DNA of 64,000 nt. It comes from Deltaproteobacteria bacterium (GTDB lineage Bacteria > Desulfobacterota > DSM-4660 > Desulfatiglandales > HGW-15). The stretch covers positions 38,583 to 102,582 of the forward strand of contig JAFDEF010000005.1 in assembly GCA_019310485.1 (NCBI GenBank), given 5' to 3'. Below, one piece after another: positions 1 through 8,424 of the stretch; position 1 is the first letter of the stretch; each line of letters opens with the position of its first letter. Under the pieces are notes generated by a model. That model saw only the letters and a program-made list of their open reading frames with translations. It did not search any database and was not told the origin of the DNA. A program made the position numbers and the translations under genes.

Positions 1-686
1 TTGAAGGCGGAGGTACGAGATGCGGTATGCGGGCGACAAGAGGGGCCATTGAAAAGGTCCAAGTCAAGAACGGGGAGGTAGTCTACAGCACCATAGGGAA
101 TGCGGCCCCCCGGGGAATATGCGGTTCTGGCCTAATCGACTGTATATACGAATTAGTGAAAAACAAGATTATCGCATCTGACGGTAAGTTCAACAGAGAC
201 CGCAAAGACAGCCGGCTCAGGGTGCAAGATGAAATACCTGAGTACGTAATCGCTCCAGCAGAAGAGACGGAGACGGGCCAGCCTATAGTGATCACTGAAT
301 CCGACATAGACAACCTCATAAAGTCAAAGGGAGCGGTATTTGCGGCCATAAAGTCGCTTGTTGAATATATCGGGCTTACTTTTGACCAGCTTGATACTTT
401 TTATGTGGCAGGAGGGTTTGGGAATTACCTCAACATACCCAAGGCGATCGGAATCGGACTTTTGCCGGACATACCTCATGAAAAGATAAAGTTTATAGGA
501 AACAGCTCGCTAACGGGTGCTCGAATGGCCCTCAGTTCAGAGGCGGCTTTTGAAAAATGCCTGGCCGTGGCCAAGTCAACCACCAACGTGGAGTTAAGCA
601 ATTACCAGCCATTTATGGATGAATTTGTAGCGGCCCTTTTTCTCCCGCACACTGACCACAGGCTTTTTCCCTCAGTGAAGTACTAG
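1..686 (+). CDS. RACo-type corrinoid activation protein, C-terminal part (truncated by window edge)
   Basis: The open frame enters from the left edge (first full codon at base 3) and ends at TAG 684-686, so only about the last 227 residues are visible. The sequence resembles the C-terminal ASKHA-type ATPase region of the ferredoxin-fused activators (DUF4445/RACo) that reductively reactivate the corrinoid iron-sulfur protein or corrinoid methyltransferases. Glycine-rich stretches GNAAPRGICGSGLID and FYVAGGFGNYLNIPKA, typical of these nucleotide-binding domains, are present. The N-terminal 2Fe-2S domain would lie outside the window. A role with the CODH/ACS system 25 kb away is inference, since activators of other corrinoid methyltransferases look similar. 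Confidence 0.8.
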   Translation, partial: EGGGTRCGMRATRGAIEKVQVKNGEVVYSTIGNAAPRGICGSGLIDCIYELVKNKIIASDGKFNRDRKDSRLRVQDEIPEYVIAPAEETETGQPIVITESDIDNLIKSKGAVFAAIKSLVEYIGLTFDQLDTFYVAGGFGNYLNIPKAIGIGLLPDIPHEKIKFIGNSSLTGARMALSSEAAFEKCLAVAKSTTNVELSNYQPFMDEFVAALFLPHTDHRLFPSVKY

Positions 687-689
687 TAA

Positions 690-845
690 AGCCAAAGTGC
701 CCCGTGCTCTGCGCCTTTTACCCTTTCACGGTAAGATGCAAGCATCACCATCCCTTGAAAACCATGGGCCCTTACCATTGCCTCAATCGAGGACCCAATC
801 AGGTCCCTTTGGGGAAGAATGTAGTGCTGGCCCGGCCCCTGTAGT
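690..845 (-). pseudogene. remnant of an IlvD/Edd-family dehydratase
   Basis: Reading the minus strand from about 840 to 700 gives a run of about 45 codons containing HYILPQRDLIGSSIEAMV and RAHGFQGMVMLAS. This resembles the YSLPSRxLIADSIEyMVxAH segment of dihydroxy-acid and phosphogluconate dehydratases. Upstream the same frame meets a stop near 880, and downstream it ends before the activator gene. No start, iron-sulfur cysteines or remaining domains exist here. The rest of 690-1020 shows no credible gene. The family call rests on one short block and is tentative. Confidence 0.4.
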
Positions 846-1022
846 AAGCTTCTGTTATTTGCTCCGGTTTGCCCCGGTGCGAGCTATTCATCAGGTTGTT
901 CCTCTTTTTCTAAACTCAACATAAACCCCACGCTAGTTTTCATTTTCTGCACCTCACCTGAAGGGCACGGCTTCGACCACTTGCCCTGTGATAAGTAAAC
1001 GGCTCACTCCCAAAGACCATAT

Positions 1023-1412
1023 CTAAATCCCCAGCAGCGTTGATGGGTTTTCTGAGACCATTGTTCTTATAGCTTTTTCAGATAGACCCAGGTTCAGCAT
1101 GTCTTTAATGTAGATCCCCATCTGCTGGGCCGGTACAGGATTAAGCCATTGCCCGGAATCGGTTGACATAATACAGTGCTCCGGGCCTATGGCCTTTATA
1201 CCCTCATAAAGAGCGCTTATTTTAATCTGGTGAGACACCTGCCGGGTGGTGTCGTTGTAAACATGTTCCAGGCAGGTGGCCCCGAGATCCAGGATCTCTT
1301 TCATGTCTTCCACACTGTAATTTACAAAACTTGCCAGAAGGTGAGTAACGACAATCTTTTTTACGCCCTTGAAGGCTGCTTCACGGACCACGGCTTTTGC
1401 CTCCTCTTTGCT
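1023..1412 (-). pseudogene. 3' fragment of a DUF6282-type amidohydrolase-like protein
   Basis: About 125 codons (KEEAKAVVREAAFKG to the stop at 1023) resemble the C-terminal half of DUF6282 proteins, metal-dependent-hydrolase-like enzymes. Visible features are VVTHLLASF, a LEHVYND block and the metal/substrate-like CIMSTDSGQ followed by NPVPAQQMG. The frame is closed upstream by a TGA at about 1413-1415, so the N-terminal half is missing. Its 5' end overlaps the 3' end of the LarA-like fragment in another frame, as if a deletion had joined two genes. A short independent protein from the GTG at 1391 cannot be excluded but is unlikely to be functional. Confidence 0.6.
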
Positions 1413-2065
1413 TCAAGCCTGTAAGGCATGTAATCCTTTGCGTAGCTATAATGGGCAAGGCCGCCTTCCACCATGCATGCCAGAATGATTGTGCCTCCAT
1501 CCCGGACAAAGTAATCAAGGTTTGCTATCGGCCAGCATGCATGGGCAAAAAAAAGGTCCCCCGGGAATGATCCGCTTATCCCGACGTCGAGCTTCCCTTC
1601 TGGCACCTCAGATGAGCTGACTGAATAGAGTTGTTTGTATTTTTCCACAGAAGCCCTGTGAGCTGCAATTGTGGTTCCGGCAGTCACATCAACTATTTCA
1701 AGAGCGGGGTTGAGGATAACCAAAAGCGACATGTCCAGACCAGACATAACGGTGGCCTCTTCGATGTCTTCTCGCATTCTATTGTTGGGAGCATCATTGC
1801 CAACTGTGCGTGTCGGAGAAGTCATTAACCGGTGATTCCATTCTATGCTTTCCCGGGAACAGATGCCCGGCAGCACCATGCTTCCCCCTCCGGCAAAACC
1901 CCAGAGCGTAGCCTGGGTCATGGTTACTGCCAGGCTCAGGTCTGACTTCCTAAGAAGCCTGTGAACATTGACAGGTGTCCCATAACTTGTAATTCCGACA
2001 AACTCATACACCCAGGACTGCGAGGCCTTGTAGGGCCCCTGAGCTTCTGCACAATAACCGGGCAT
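1361..2065 (-). pseudogene. 5'-truncated LarA-like (nickel-pincer lactate racemase family) protein
   Basis: The 234 codons match the later two thirds of LarA-family racemases: VGITSYGTPVNVHRLL, the glycine-rich WGFAGGGSMVLPGICSRESI with the following NH, and a C-terminal block GISGSFPGDLFFAHACWP. LarA proteins are normally about 420 residues. Here the N-terminal domain that carries the pincer-cofactor lysine is absent, because a TGA stop precedes the first ATG directly. The last residues run into unrelated sequence where the DUF6282 fragment begins in another frame. I therefore call it a remnant. The 173 bases to dusB show no gene. Confidence 0.6.
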
Positions 2066-2238
2066 CAGCTCTCAGAATAGTTCACGGGATTTTTGGAGAT
2101 TGTATTTATTCTCATACTAATTTAGAATTCATTTTAGTTACTTTAGAAAAGCCGACATGTTTGGCCCGGCATTTTGGCTGCCCGGCTCTGGAAGCGAGTT
2201 GGTAGCTGTGTGGGTCATAACTTCTGAGCCATGATATC

Positions 2239-3234
2239 ATGTTACAAATCGGCACCGTCAAATTGGCGAATTGGCTGGTAATGGCACCAATGGCCGGCTA
2301 TACAAATCTTGCCTTTCGCCTTGTTGCCAAGGCTCAGGGCGCAGGGCTTGTTACAAGTGAAATGATTAGTGCCGCCGGCCTGACAAGGAGACAGAAGAAA
2401 ACTATCGAGTACCTGAAAAGCGTGCCTGCTGAGAAGCCCCTGGCAGTTCAAATCTTTGGTTCAAGCCCTGAAACGATGGCCAGGGCTGCAGAGATAGCAG
2501 TTGAGGCTGGCGCTGATATTGTGGATATCAATATGGGCTGTCCTGTCAAGAAGGTGGTGAAGACAGGGGCCGGAGCATCCCTGCTTCGGGATTTAAAACA
2601 AACTTCAAGAATCATCCGGGCAGTGAGGCATGTGTGCCCGGTGCCCCTAACAGCGAAAATCAGGCTAGGATGGTCTCGGGGGAAACCTGTTGCTCTTGAA
2701 ACGGCTCGTATGCTGCAAGATTGTGGGGTTGATGCTCTCACAATCCACCCGAGGTTTGCCACGGATGGGTTTTCTGCGCCTGCAGACTGGGAATGGATCA
2801 GGAAGGTCAAGGAGCACCTGAAAATCCCGGTTATAGGAAATGGTGATGTTATGGAAGCCCCCACTGCGATTAGAATGAAAAAGTCTACCGGTTGTGACGG
2901 GGTGATGATAGGCCGTGGAGGGCTAAAGAAGCCGTGGATTTTTAGGCAGATACTCAGGCTTGAAAAAGGAATGCCTGCTCCAGATCCTGATCTCTTGGAG
3001 AGGCGCAACCTCGTTATTAACCATGTCCGGCTCTTTCGCGAGTATATGCCCGAGAAAAGGGCGCTTCATGGGATATTGGGTGCCCTGATGTGGTATACCA
3101 AGGGTCTCCCAAACAGTGCCCATTTTAGGGAAAGCATTTCGAGGGCAAGGGATTTTGATTCATTGCTTGGGGCTGTTGATAGGTACTTTGCAGAACTAGA
3201 AAACGTCCCGGCTGCTCGTTACGAGGCTCAGTGA
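2239..3234 (+). CDS. dusB: tRNA-dihydrouridine synthase
   Basis: The 331-residue protein is a full-length FMN-dependent Dus enzyme that reduces uridines in the tRNA D-loop. The N-terminal TIM-barrel start MAPMAGYTNLAFR, the DINMGCPVKKVVKTGAGASLL block with the catalytic cysteine, the KIRLGW strand, and the FMN-phosphate region GNGDVMEAPTA followed by GRGGLKKPW are all visible. No strong ribosome-binding site precedes the ATG. The stop overlaps the next start (TGATG), so dusB and the ispH fusion are probably co-transcribed. The DusB subfamily is my best guess, because the closely similar DusA and DusC groups were not separated by alignment. Confidence 0.9.
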   Translation: MLQIGTVKLANWLVMAPMAGYTNLAFRLVAKAQGAGLVTSEMISAAGLTRRQKKTIEYLKSVPAEKPLAVQIFGSSPETMARAAEIAVEAGADIVDINMGCPVKKVVKTGAGASLLRDLKQTSRIIRAVRHVCPVPLTAKIRLGWSRGKPVALETARMLQDCGVDALTIHPRFATDGFSAPADWEWIRKVKEHLKIPVIGNGDVMEAPTAIRMKKSTGCDGVMIGRGGLKKPWIFRQILRLEKGMPAPDPDLLERRNLVINHVRLFREYMPEKRALHGILGALMWYTKGLPNSAHFRESISRARDFDSLLGAVDRYFAELENVPAARYEAQ

Positions 3235-4967
3235 TGAAGGTCAAACTCGCCAGAATGGCGGGCTTCTGTATGGGCGTGCGCCGCGCGCTCGAGATGGTGC
3301 TCGCCGCTGCAAACAGGGGGGATGGCCCGCTGTATACCCTTGGCCCTCTGATCCACAATCGGCAGGTCATGGAGCTCCTTGAATCAAAGGGAGTGAAACC
3401 CGTTGAGGATGTCTCTGAGATAAAGAACGGCATTCTTGTTTTACGTGCCCACGGAATCCCTCCTCAAGACAGAAAACGGATTAAAGACTCAGGCCTGGCC
3501 CTAATTGATGCAACGTGCCCTCGTGTCGCCCGGGTCCAATCCATTATCAGGTATCACACACGCAGGGGTTACAGTGCAGTTATTGTAGGAGAGGAAGACC
3601 ACCCGGAGGTCATAGGCCTCATGGGTTACGGCAATGATCGGACATTCGTTATTAGCAACCCGAGCCAGGTGGAGCTTCTGCCCCCAGACGGAAAACTCAT
3701 AGTGGTAGCCCAAACAACGCAGGAAAAGCAGAACTATGACCAAATAGCGCAAAGGATCAAAGAGCGCGTTCCAGGTGCCATTGTGTTTGACACAATTTGC
3801 GATGCAACCTTGAACCGACAGCATGAAGTCAGGTCTCTGGCCCCTTACGTGGATGCCATGGTGGTTGTGGGGGGCTATCACAGCGGTAACACGCGGCGGC
3901 TTGCACAGGTTTCCCGATCAACAGGTATCCCCACATTTCACGTGGAGACCGAAAAGGATCTTGATAAAACAAAGCTCGCCTCACTGGAGGTGATTGGCGT
4001 TACTGCAGGGGCTTCCACGCCTAACTGGATGATAAAAAACGTGGTCAGAGAGCTTGAGAGCATAAGAACACGACGAGACTCCCGGCTTGTGAGATGGTCA
4101 AGGACTGCTATCAGGGGACTTCTCCAGACAAACATACTGGTGGCAGCAGGAGCCTTTTCACTATCTTATGCTGCCGCCATTCTGGCAGGCCGAAAACCGG
4201 ACTTCCTCCATCCCCTCATTGCGGCACTATACATTTACGCCATGCATGCTCTAAACCGCCTGCTTGACAAGGGAGCCAGCACTTATAACGACCCTGAAAG
4301 GGCAAGCTTTTACAGGCGATACCGTGCTCCTCTTGTGTTATCTGGTATTTCTTCCATAGCAGGGGCTCTTGTCTTGTCTTACATTCTTGGCTTTAGAGTG
4401 TTCCTAGCGGTACTGGGGTTGAGCGTTTTGGGGACAATCTACAGTGTACCTTTACTGCCAAGAGGCAGCAAAAAGGCGTGGCGTTATTATAAAATAAAGG
4501 ACATTCCGGGCTCAAAAACCCTTTCTCAGGCTCTGGCATGGGGAGCATTGATTGCGCTGGTTCCAACCCTGGAAAGCGCAAATCCTGCATGGGGGGTGGC
4601 TATAGTATCTTTTTGTTACATATTTTCAATTGTTTACGTCAGGTCAGCCCTGTTTGACATATTCCAGGCCCAGGGGGACCTAATCGTGGGCGCAGAGACC
4701 TTACCCATTACCCTGGGTGAGAGAAGAACTCTAGTTCTTTTGAAGGTCTTCGTTTTATTTGCCGCTGCGGTGCTTGCACTCGCGGCCCTGATCCGGGCTG
4801 CGGGTGGTTTTTCATTCTTTCTTCTCCTCTCATGCCTTTACCTTGGGCTCTGTGTTCTGGCTTATGAAAAACGCTGGCTTTACCCGGGCCCCCGCCTGGA
4901 AGCGCTTGTGGAAGGAAACCTCCTACTGATCGGCCTCCTCGCTCTGAGCTGGCAATTAATTACGTGA
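3234..4967 (+). CDS. ispH: IspH-UbiA fusion: HMBPP reductase fused to an integral-membrane prenyltransferase
   Basis: Residues about 1-280 are 4-hydroxy-3-methylbut-2-enyl diphosphate reductase, the last MEP-pathway enzyme: GFCMGV holds the first 4Fe-4S cysteine, ATCPRV the second, DTICDAT the third, and HGI, TQTTQE-like VAQTTQEKQ and GASTPNW are present. Residues about 290-577 form a polytopic UbiA-superfamily domain with the aspartate motifs LNRLLDKGASTYNDP and SALFDIFQAQGDLIVG. UbiA enzymes transfer prenyl chains, so the fusion couples isoprenoid supply with a prenyl-transfer step. The second-domain substrate is unknown. The ATG at 3234 overlaps the dusB stop; a GTG at 3231 is an alternative. 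Confidence 0.88.
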   Translation: MKVKLARMAGFCMGVRRALEMVLAAANRGDGPLYTLGPLIHNRQVMELLESKGVKPVEDVSEIKNGILVLRAHGIPPQDRKRIKDSGLALIDATCPRVARVQSIIRYHTRRGYSAVIVGEEDHPEVIGLMGYGNDRTFVISNPSQVELLPPDGKLIVVAQTTQEKQNYDQIAQRIKERVPGAIVFDTICDATLNRQHEVRSLAPYVDAMVVVGGYHSGNTRRLAQVSRSTGIPTFHVETEKDLDKTKLASLEVIGVTAGASTPNWMIKNVVRELESIRTRRDSRLVRWSRTAIRGLLQTNILVAAGAFSLSYAAAILAGRKPDFLHPLIAALYIYAMHALNRLLDKGASTYNDPERASFYRRYRAPLVLSGISSIAGALVLSYILGFRVFLAVLGLSVLGTIYSVPLLPRGSKKAWRYYKIKDIPGSKTLSQALAWGALIALVPTLESANPAWGVAIVSFCYIFSIVYVRSALFDIFQAQGDLIVGAETLPITLGERRTLVLLKVFVLFAAAVLALAALIRAAGGFSFFLLLSCLYLGLCVLAYEKRWLYPGPRLEALVEGNLLLIGLLALSWQLIT

Positions 4968-4977
4968 GAGGCATTGT

Positions 4978-5838
4978 ATGGCCATGCCCTTGGTCTGCGT
5001 TATAATCCCTACATTCAATAGAGGAGACATGGTGGGAAGGGCGATCTCCTCGGTTCTCTACCAAACCTTTCAGGACTATGAAATAATCGTTGTTGATGAT
5101 GGATCCACGGACCAAACGCTCAGTAAGCTGCGCCCCTTTGAGCGTGTTGTCAGGATTCTCAAGCACGAAACAAACCGCGGCGTTTCCGCTGCCAGGAACA
5201 CGGCTATTCGGGAATCAAGCTCACCTCTCATCGCTTTCCTCGACTCCGATGATTACTGGCTTCCTGATAAGCTCCGCGCCCAGATCGAGTTTTTTAAGGA
5301 CAATCCCGAAGCTTTGGCGTGCCAGACCCAGGAGATATGGGTGAGGAACGGGCAAAGGGTAAACCCCGGGAAAAAGCATCAGAAGCTCTCAGGCCATATT
5401 TTTGAGCCATCCCTGAAGCTGTGCATGGTAAGCCCATCTTCCGTCATGCTCAGGCGAACCCTTCTTGATGAAGTGGGACTATTTGACGAAGAGCTTCCAG
5501 TTTGTGAAGACTACGACCTGTGGCTGAGAGTAACGTCCCGCTATCCTGTGTACCTGATAAATAAATACCTGGTGGTAAAAGACGGGGGAAGGCCTGATCA
5601 GCTTTCCAGAAGTACGCCTGCTATGGATCGTTTTAGAATCAAGGCACTTGTAAAGCTGATCCAGAGTGGGGCGCTTGGAAAGGATCAAAGAAAGGCCGCA
5701 CTGGATGAACTCTCCTTCAAATGCCGTATTTATGCCAATGGGTGCCTCAAGAGGGGACGAAACGAAGAGGGGCGCTATTACCTTGACCTGCCGCAGCACA
5801 TGGTACAATTTTGTCTTAACACAACCAATTCTTCTTAA
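4978..5838 (+). CDS. family 2 glycosyltransferase
   Basis: The 286-residue protein has the GT-A fold start VCVIIPTFNRGDMVGRAI, the nucleotide-sugar segment IIVVDDGSTDQT, GVSAARNTAI, and the DXD-type metal motif FLDSDDYW, followed by CEDYDLWLR. These are hallmarks of inverting GT2 enzymes that build surface polysaccharides or glycolipids. It lies 10 bases after the ispH-ubiA fusion on the same strand and is probably in the same transcript. No membrane segments are seen, so it is likely cytoplasmic or peripheral. Donor and acceptor cannot be told from sequence. Confidence 0.85.
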   Translation: MAMPLVCVIIPTFNRGDMVGRAISSVLYQTFQDYEIIVVDDGSTDQTLSKLRPFERVVRILKHETNRGVSAARNTAIRESSSPLIAFLDSDDYWLPDKLRAQIEFFKDNPEALACQTQEIWVRNGQRVNPGKKHQKLSGHIFEPSLKLCMVSPSSVMLRRTLLDEVGLFDEELPVCEDYDLWLRVTSRYPVYLINKYLVVKDGGRPDQLSRSTPAMDRFRIKALVKLIQSGALGKDQRKAALDELSFKCRIYANGCLKRGRNEEGRYYLDLPQHMVQFCLNTTNSS

Positions 5839-6034
5839 TCCAAGGACAAATTGCTTTGTAACGCTTAAATAACGAAATTAAATATCTTTAGCTTGCCTTG
5901 GAATAATTTAAGCTAATTGTCAAATATTAGGGCAAGGTTTCCTCCTTCTCATGTCTAGATCCCCCGGCAAACGGCCATTCTACGCCCCTAGCCTCCCTTC
6001 TCAACCAGAAAGTCGGGCTGCCGGCGCAAGAAAC

Positions 6035-6661
6035 CTAGGTTTTTGGAAGCACCACAACATCCACTTTTCCCTCAAGAGCCTCCTTGAACTTTCTAGCATC
6101 GTTTTCATCACCCACCACGGTACCATAGTGCATTGGTATTGCGAGCTTGGGCCGTATTGCCAGAGCAGCCTCGATTGCCTGATCCGCCGTCATTACATAG
6201 GTGCCGGATACAGGAAGCAGTGCTATATCGACCTCCAGGTTCTTCATTTCTGGAATAAAATCCGTGTCCCCGGCATGGTAAATCCTTACCCCATCCATTT
6301 CGACCACAAAGCCAAGCCACCCATTGCGCTTTGGATGAAAATCTTTGTCTGTGTTGTATGACGGAACAGCCTCAATTTTTACTTCACCAATCCTCAATGA
6401 ATCTCCTGGCTTAACAATCCTGACATCTCCGGATAGCTTGTTTGCGGAATCCTTTTCCGTCACAATAATGGTTTCAGGTTTTTGGATCTTGGAGACATCC
6501 TCTGGTGAGCAGTGGTCAAAATGTTCATGGCTTATAAGGATTAGGTCCGCCTTTGGACCTTCAGGAATCTGATACGGATCAAAATAGATCGTTTTGCTGC
6601 CTTCGATTCTGAAAGAATCATGCCCTAGCCACGCAATGTTTTTTGCCATGTCCTGCAACAT
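6035..6661 (-). CDS. metallo-beta-lactamase-fold metal-dependent hydrolase (UlaG/UPF0173-like)
   Basis: The 208 residues contain the zinc motif HEHFDHC at about 45-51, a second ligand HAGDTDF at about 128-134, and a late histidine in PMHYGT. The N-terminal WLGHDSFRIE strand is typical of the UlaG/UPF0173 branch. The substrate is unknown. The start at 6661 is supported by an upstream AGGAGGG. The gene converges with the glycosyltransferase; the 196 bases between them show no gene. Confidence 0.82.
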   Translation of the reverse strand: MLQDMAKNIAWLGHDSFRIEGSKTIYFDPYQIPEGPKADLILISHEHFDHCSPEDVSKIQKPETIIVTEKDSANKLSGDVRIVKPGDSLRIGEVKIEAVPSYNTDKDFHPKRNGWLGFVVEMDGVRIYHAGDTDFIPEMKNLEVDIALLPVSGTYVMTADQAIEAALAIRPKLAIPMHYGTVVGDENDARKFKEALEGKVDVVVLPKT

Positions 6662-6766
6662 CTTTCCCTCCTGTGATTGTGTATTTGAAAAAAAGCCTTT
6701 TTATGAAATGGCTCCGCAAAAAGCTCAACGACCAAGGCGCCTCAGATGAAGTCTTTTTCGAACACA

Positions 6767-6955
6767 TCATAATGGTTCAAGGATAATCTTGTGATCTACG
6801 AGCGAAAGAGATTTGACCCTGGCCTTGACTTCCATTTCTTCCCCGAAAATATTGACCATTTTGACATTGTCCTCTCTAGATTCAAGAACATCAACACTTT
6901 CAAAAATCTTTTCTTGCTTGCCTTCTCTCAACAAATAGGCTGTGGATTCACACAT
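6767..6955 (-). CDS. CooT-like small nickel-binding protein
   Basis: A 62-residue protein beginning MCESTAYLL and containing VDVLE, VNIFGEEMEVKARVKSL and LVDHKIILE. This matches the CooT family, small dimeric proteins whose N-terminal Cys2 binds nickel and which accompany CO dehydrogenase maturation. Cys2 is present. Its ATG overlaps the end of the upstream DUF3842 gene by eight bases, and an AAGGA lies just before it, so translation is probably coupled. With CooC and CooS 18 kb away, a nickel-supply role is a reasonable inference, although such proteins also occur beside other anaerobic genes. Confidence 0.75.
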   Translation of the reverse strand: MCESTAYLLREGKQEKIFESVDVLESREDNVKMVNIFGEEMEVKARVKSLSLVDHKIILEPL

Positions 6956-7370
6956 TATCCTTCATCTCCCTCATGATTTTCACCACCTCATCCACCAGGT
7001 GCGGCAGTGGCTCGCCTGCAACCCCTACAAGCAAAACATTTTCCTGCGTAAGAGGAATCAAAATCTTCCTCGCCTCACTCGAGCAGATCGCCTCGGCCAT
7101 GCCTGGGCTGACCTCTCCCATCATCGCATTGGGCATTAGAATCGCAACAGGACCAATGATAACATCCACCTTGGGACTGGTCCTCAGGATCGGATTTTCA
7201 CCTGTTGCCCCCTTGTTGGCGCCGGCCTTCATCATCCGGGAAGTGGCAATCGAGTTCGTGCCCAATGCCAGTATCTCTATGCCTTCACCAAAGGCTGCCC
7301 TCAGTCCTTTGATAACCGTAGCGCCGATACCGCCCCCCTGCCCATCGGTGACCATCACTTTCACAGGCAT
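6948..7370 (-). CDS. DUF3842 family protein
   Basis: A 140-residue protein starting VKVMVTDGQGGGIGA, a glycine-rich nucleotide-binding-like loop, then EILALGTNSIATSRMMKAGA and IGPVAILMPNAMMGEVSP. These are features of the uncharacterised DUF3842 family of anaerobes. The function is unknown. It directly precedes and overlaps the CooT-like gene, which suggests a link with nickel or CODH maturation, but this is context only. The start is taken at the ATG with a weak TAGGGT upstream. Confidence 0.75.
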   Translation of the reverse strand: MPVKVMVTDGQGGGIGATVIKGLRAAFGEGIEILALGTNSIATSRMMKAGANKGATGENPILRTSPKVDVIIGPVAILMPNAMMGEVSPGMAEAICSSEARKILIPLTQENVLLVGVAGEPLPHLVDEVVKIMREMKDNV

Positions 7371-7679
7371 ACCCTAGCTGAGCTGAAAGCAGAAAAGACC
7401 TTTACCAAACTCTCCATCCGGAAAACTATCCTTGCGACCCGACATGTCTTTCACACCGAATCCACCCAGCACCCCAAAAGCCGCAGAGGTAACTGGATCT
7501 TTATTTTACTGTGGACTTATTAGAGGTGTTTAACTATATACTACCCTGGCTGAACGTTTCAAGCTTTGTAACAATAATTTTTTCACAAATTATCGGCTCT
7601 CCCTAAGCATGCCCTCATCTTAGGGTTCACTGAGCACCTGGGCGCAACAATCTAACCGCACCAGGAGAACCAGAGCGCT
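7371..7679. other. divergent intergenic region between DUF3842 and plsY
   Basis: About 309 bases with no credible gene. It must carry the promoters of both divergent genes, but no clear -35/-10 pair stood out. An imperfectly placed hairpin, CCCTAAG and CTTAGGG around an 11-base loop, lies at 7601-7625. It has no T-run after it, so it is more likely a leader structure or operator of plsY than a terminator. Confidence 0.4.
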
Positions 7680-8294
7680 TTGCTGGCCCCTGCTATCCTC
7701 ATAGTTCTTTTTTGTTGTGGATCCTTTGTCCTGGGAGCAGTTCCTTTCGGTAAACTCATTGCCAGTGCAGTAGCCCACCTGGATATTACAAAACGAGGTA
7801 GCGGCAACATAGGAGCCACAAACGTTGCCCGTGAGGCGGGAGTAAAGTGGGGCATTATTACACTCCTGCTTGATTGCTCCAAAGGGTTTGTGCCCGCCTT
7901 TCTCTTCATGCACTTATTTGATCAATCCGAACTCCTTTTATCAGGTATCGCCCTCGCCACCCTGCTGGGCCACCAGTACTCCATTTTCCTGGGATTCCGG
8001 GGCGGTAGAGGTGTTGCAACAGCACTGGGGATTTTTCTTGCCCTTTCGCCACTTGAGTGCCTCATTGGAGCCGGGATTTTCACAGGAACCGTTTGCTTTT
8101 CAGGCTTTGTCTCTGTCGGCTCAATGCTCGCAGCCTGTATTATGCCCTTTTTGCTCCTCGCCACAAGAAGGTCAATCACGCTCGTTGCTCTGTCAGCACT
8201 TGTAAGCGTGCTTATTTGCATCCGCCACAAGGACAACATAAGGCGCCTGCTGGCCGGGGAGGAGAATCGGTGGAGGGGAAGGAATCCTTGCTGA
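7680..8294 (+). CDS. plsY: acyl-phosphate:glycerol-3-phosphate acyltransferase
   Basis: The 204-residue multi-spanning membrane protein has the PlsY signatures: FVLGAVPFGKLIA near the N-terminus, GSGNIGATNV at about 41-50, GHQYSIFLGFRGGRGVAT at about 99-116, and a C-terminal IRHKDNIRRLLAG. PlsY acylates glycerol-3-phosphate with acyl-phosphate in the first committed step of phospholipid synthesis. The TTG at 7680 follows an AGGAG with a spacing of about 12. GpsA, which supplies glycerol-3-phosphate and often neighbours plsY, is 8 kb away here. It converges with parB. Confidence 0.93.
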   Translation: MLAPAILIVLFCCGSFVLGAVPFGKLIASAVAHLDITKRGSGNIGATNVAREAGVKWGIITLLLDCSKGFVPAFLFMHLFDQSELLLSGIALATLLGHQYSIFLGFRGGRGVATALGIFLALSPLECLIGAGIFTGTVCFSGFVSVGSMLAACIMPFLLLATRRSITLVALSALVSVLICIRHKDNIRRLLAGEENRWRGRNPC

Positions 8295-8424
8295 GCACCC
8301 ACTCACAAGTGAGACATTAGAGAGAAGCACATTTCAAATCTAGAGAAGAGCCTTTTGTGCGATCAAGAACCAAGGGACTGCCCGAAGGCATACTGCGCTC
8401 CGCCACGCAACTTATGGATGCATG

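Noticed and set aside
697-924. 75-residue plus-strand gene after the RACo fragment
   Set aside because: The opposite strand carries a recognisable dehydratase remnant and this frame has no start signal.
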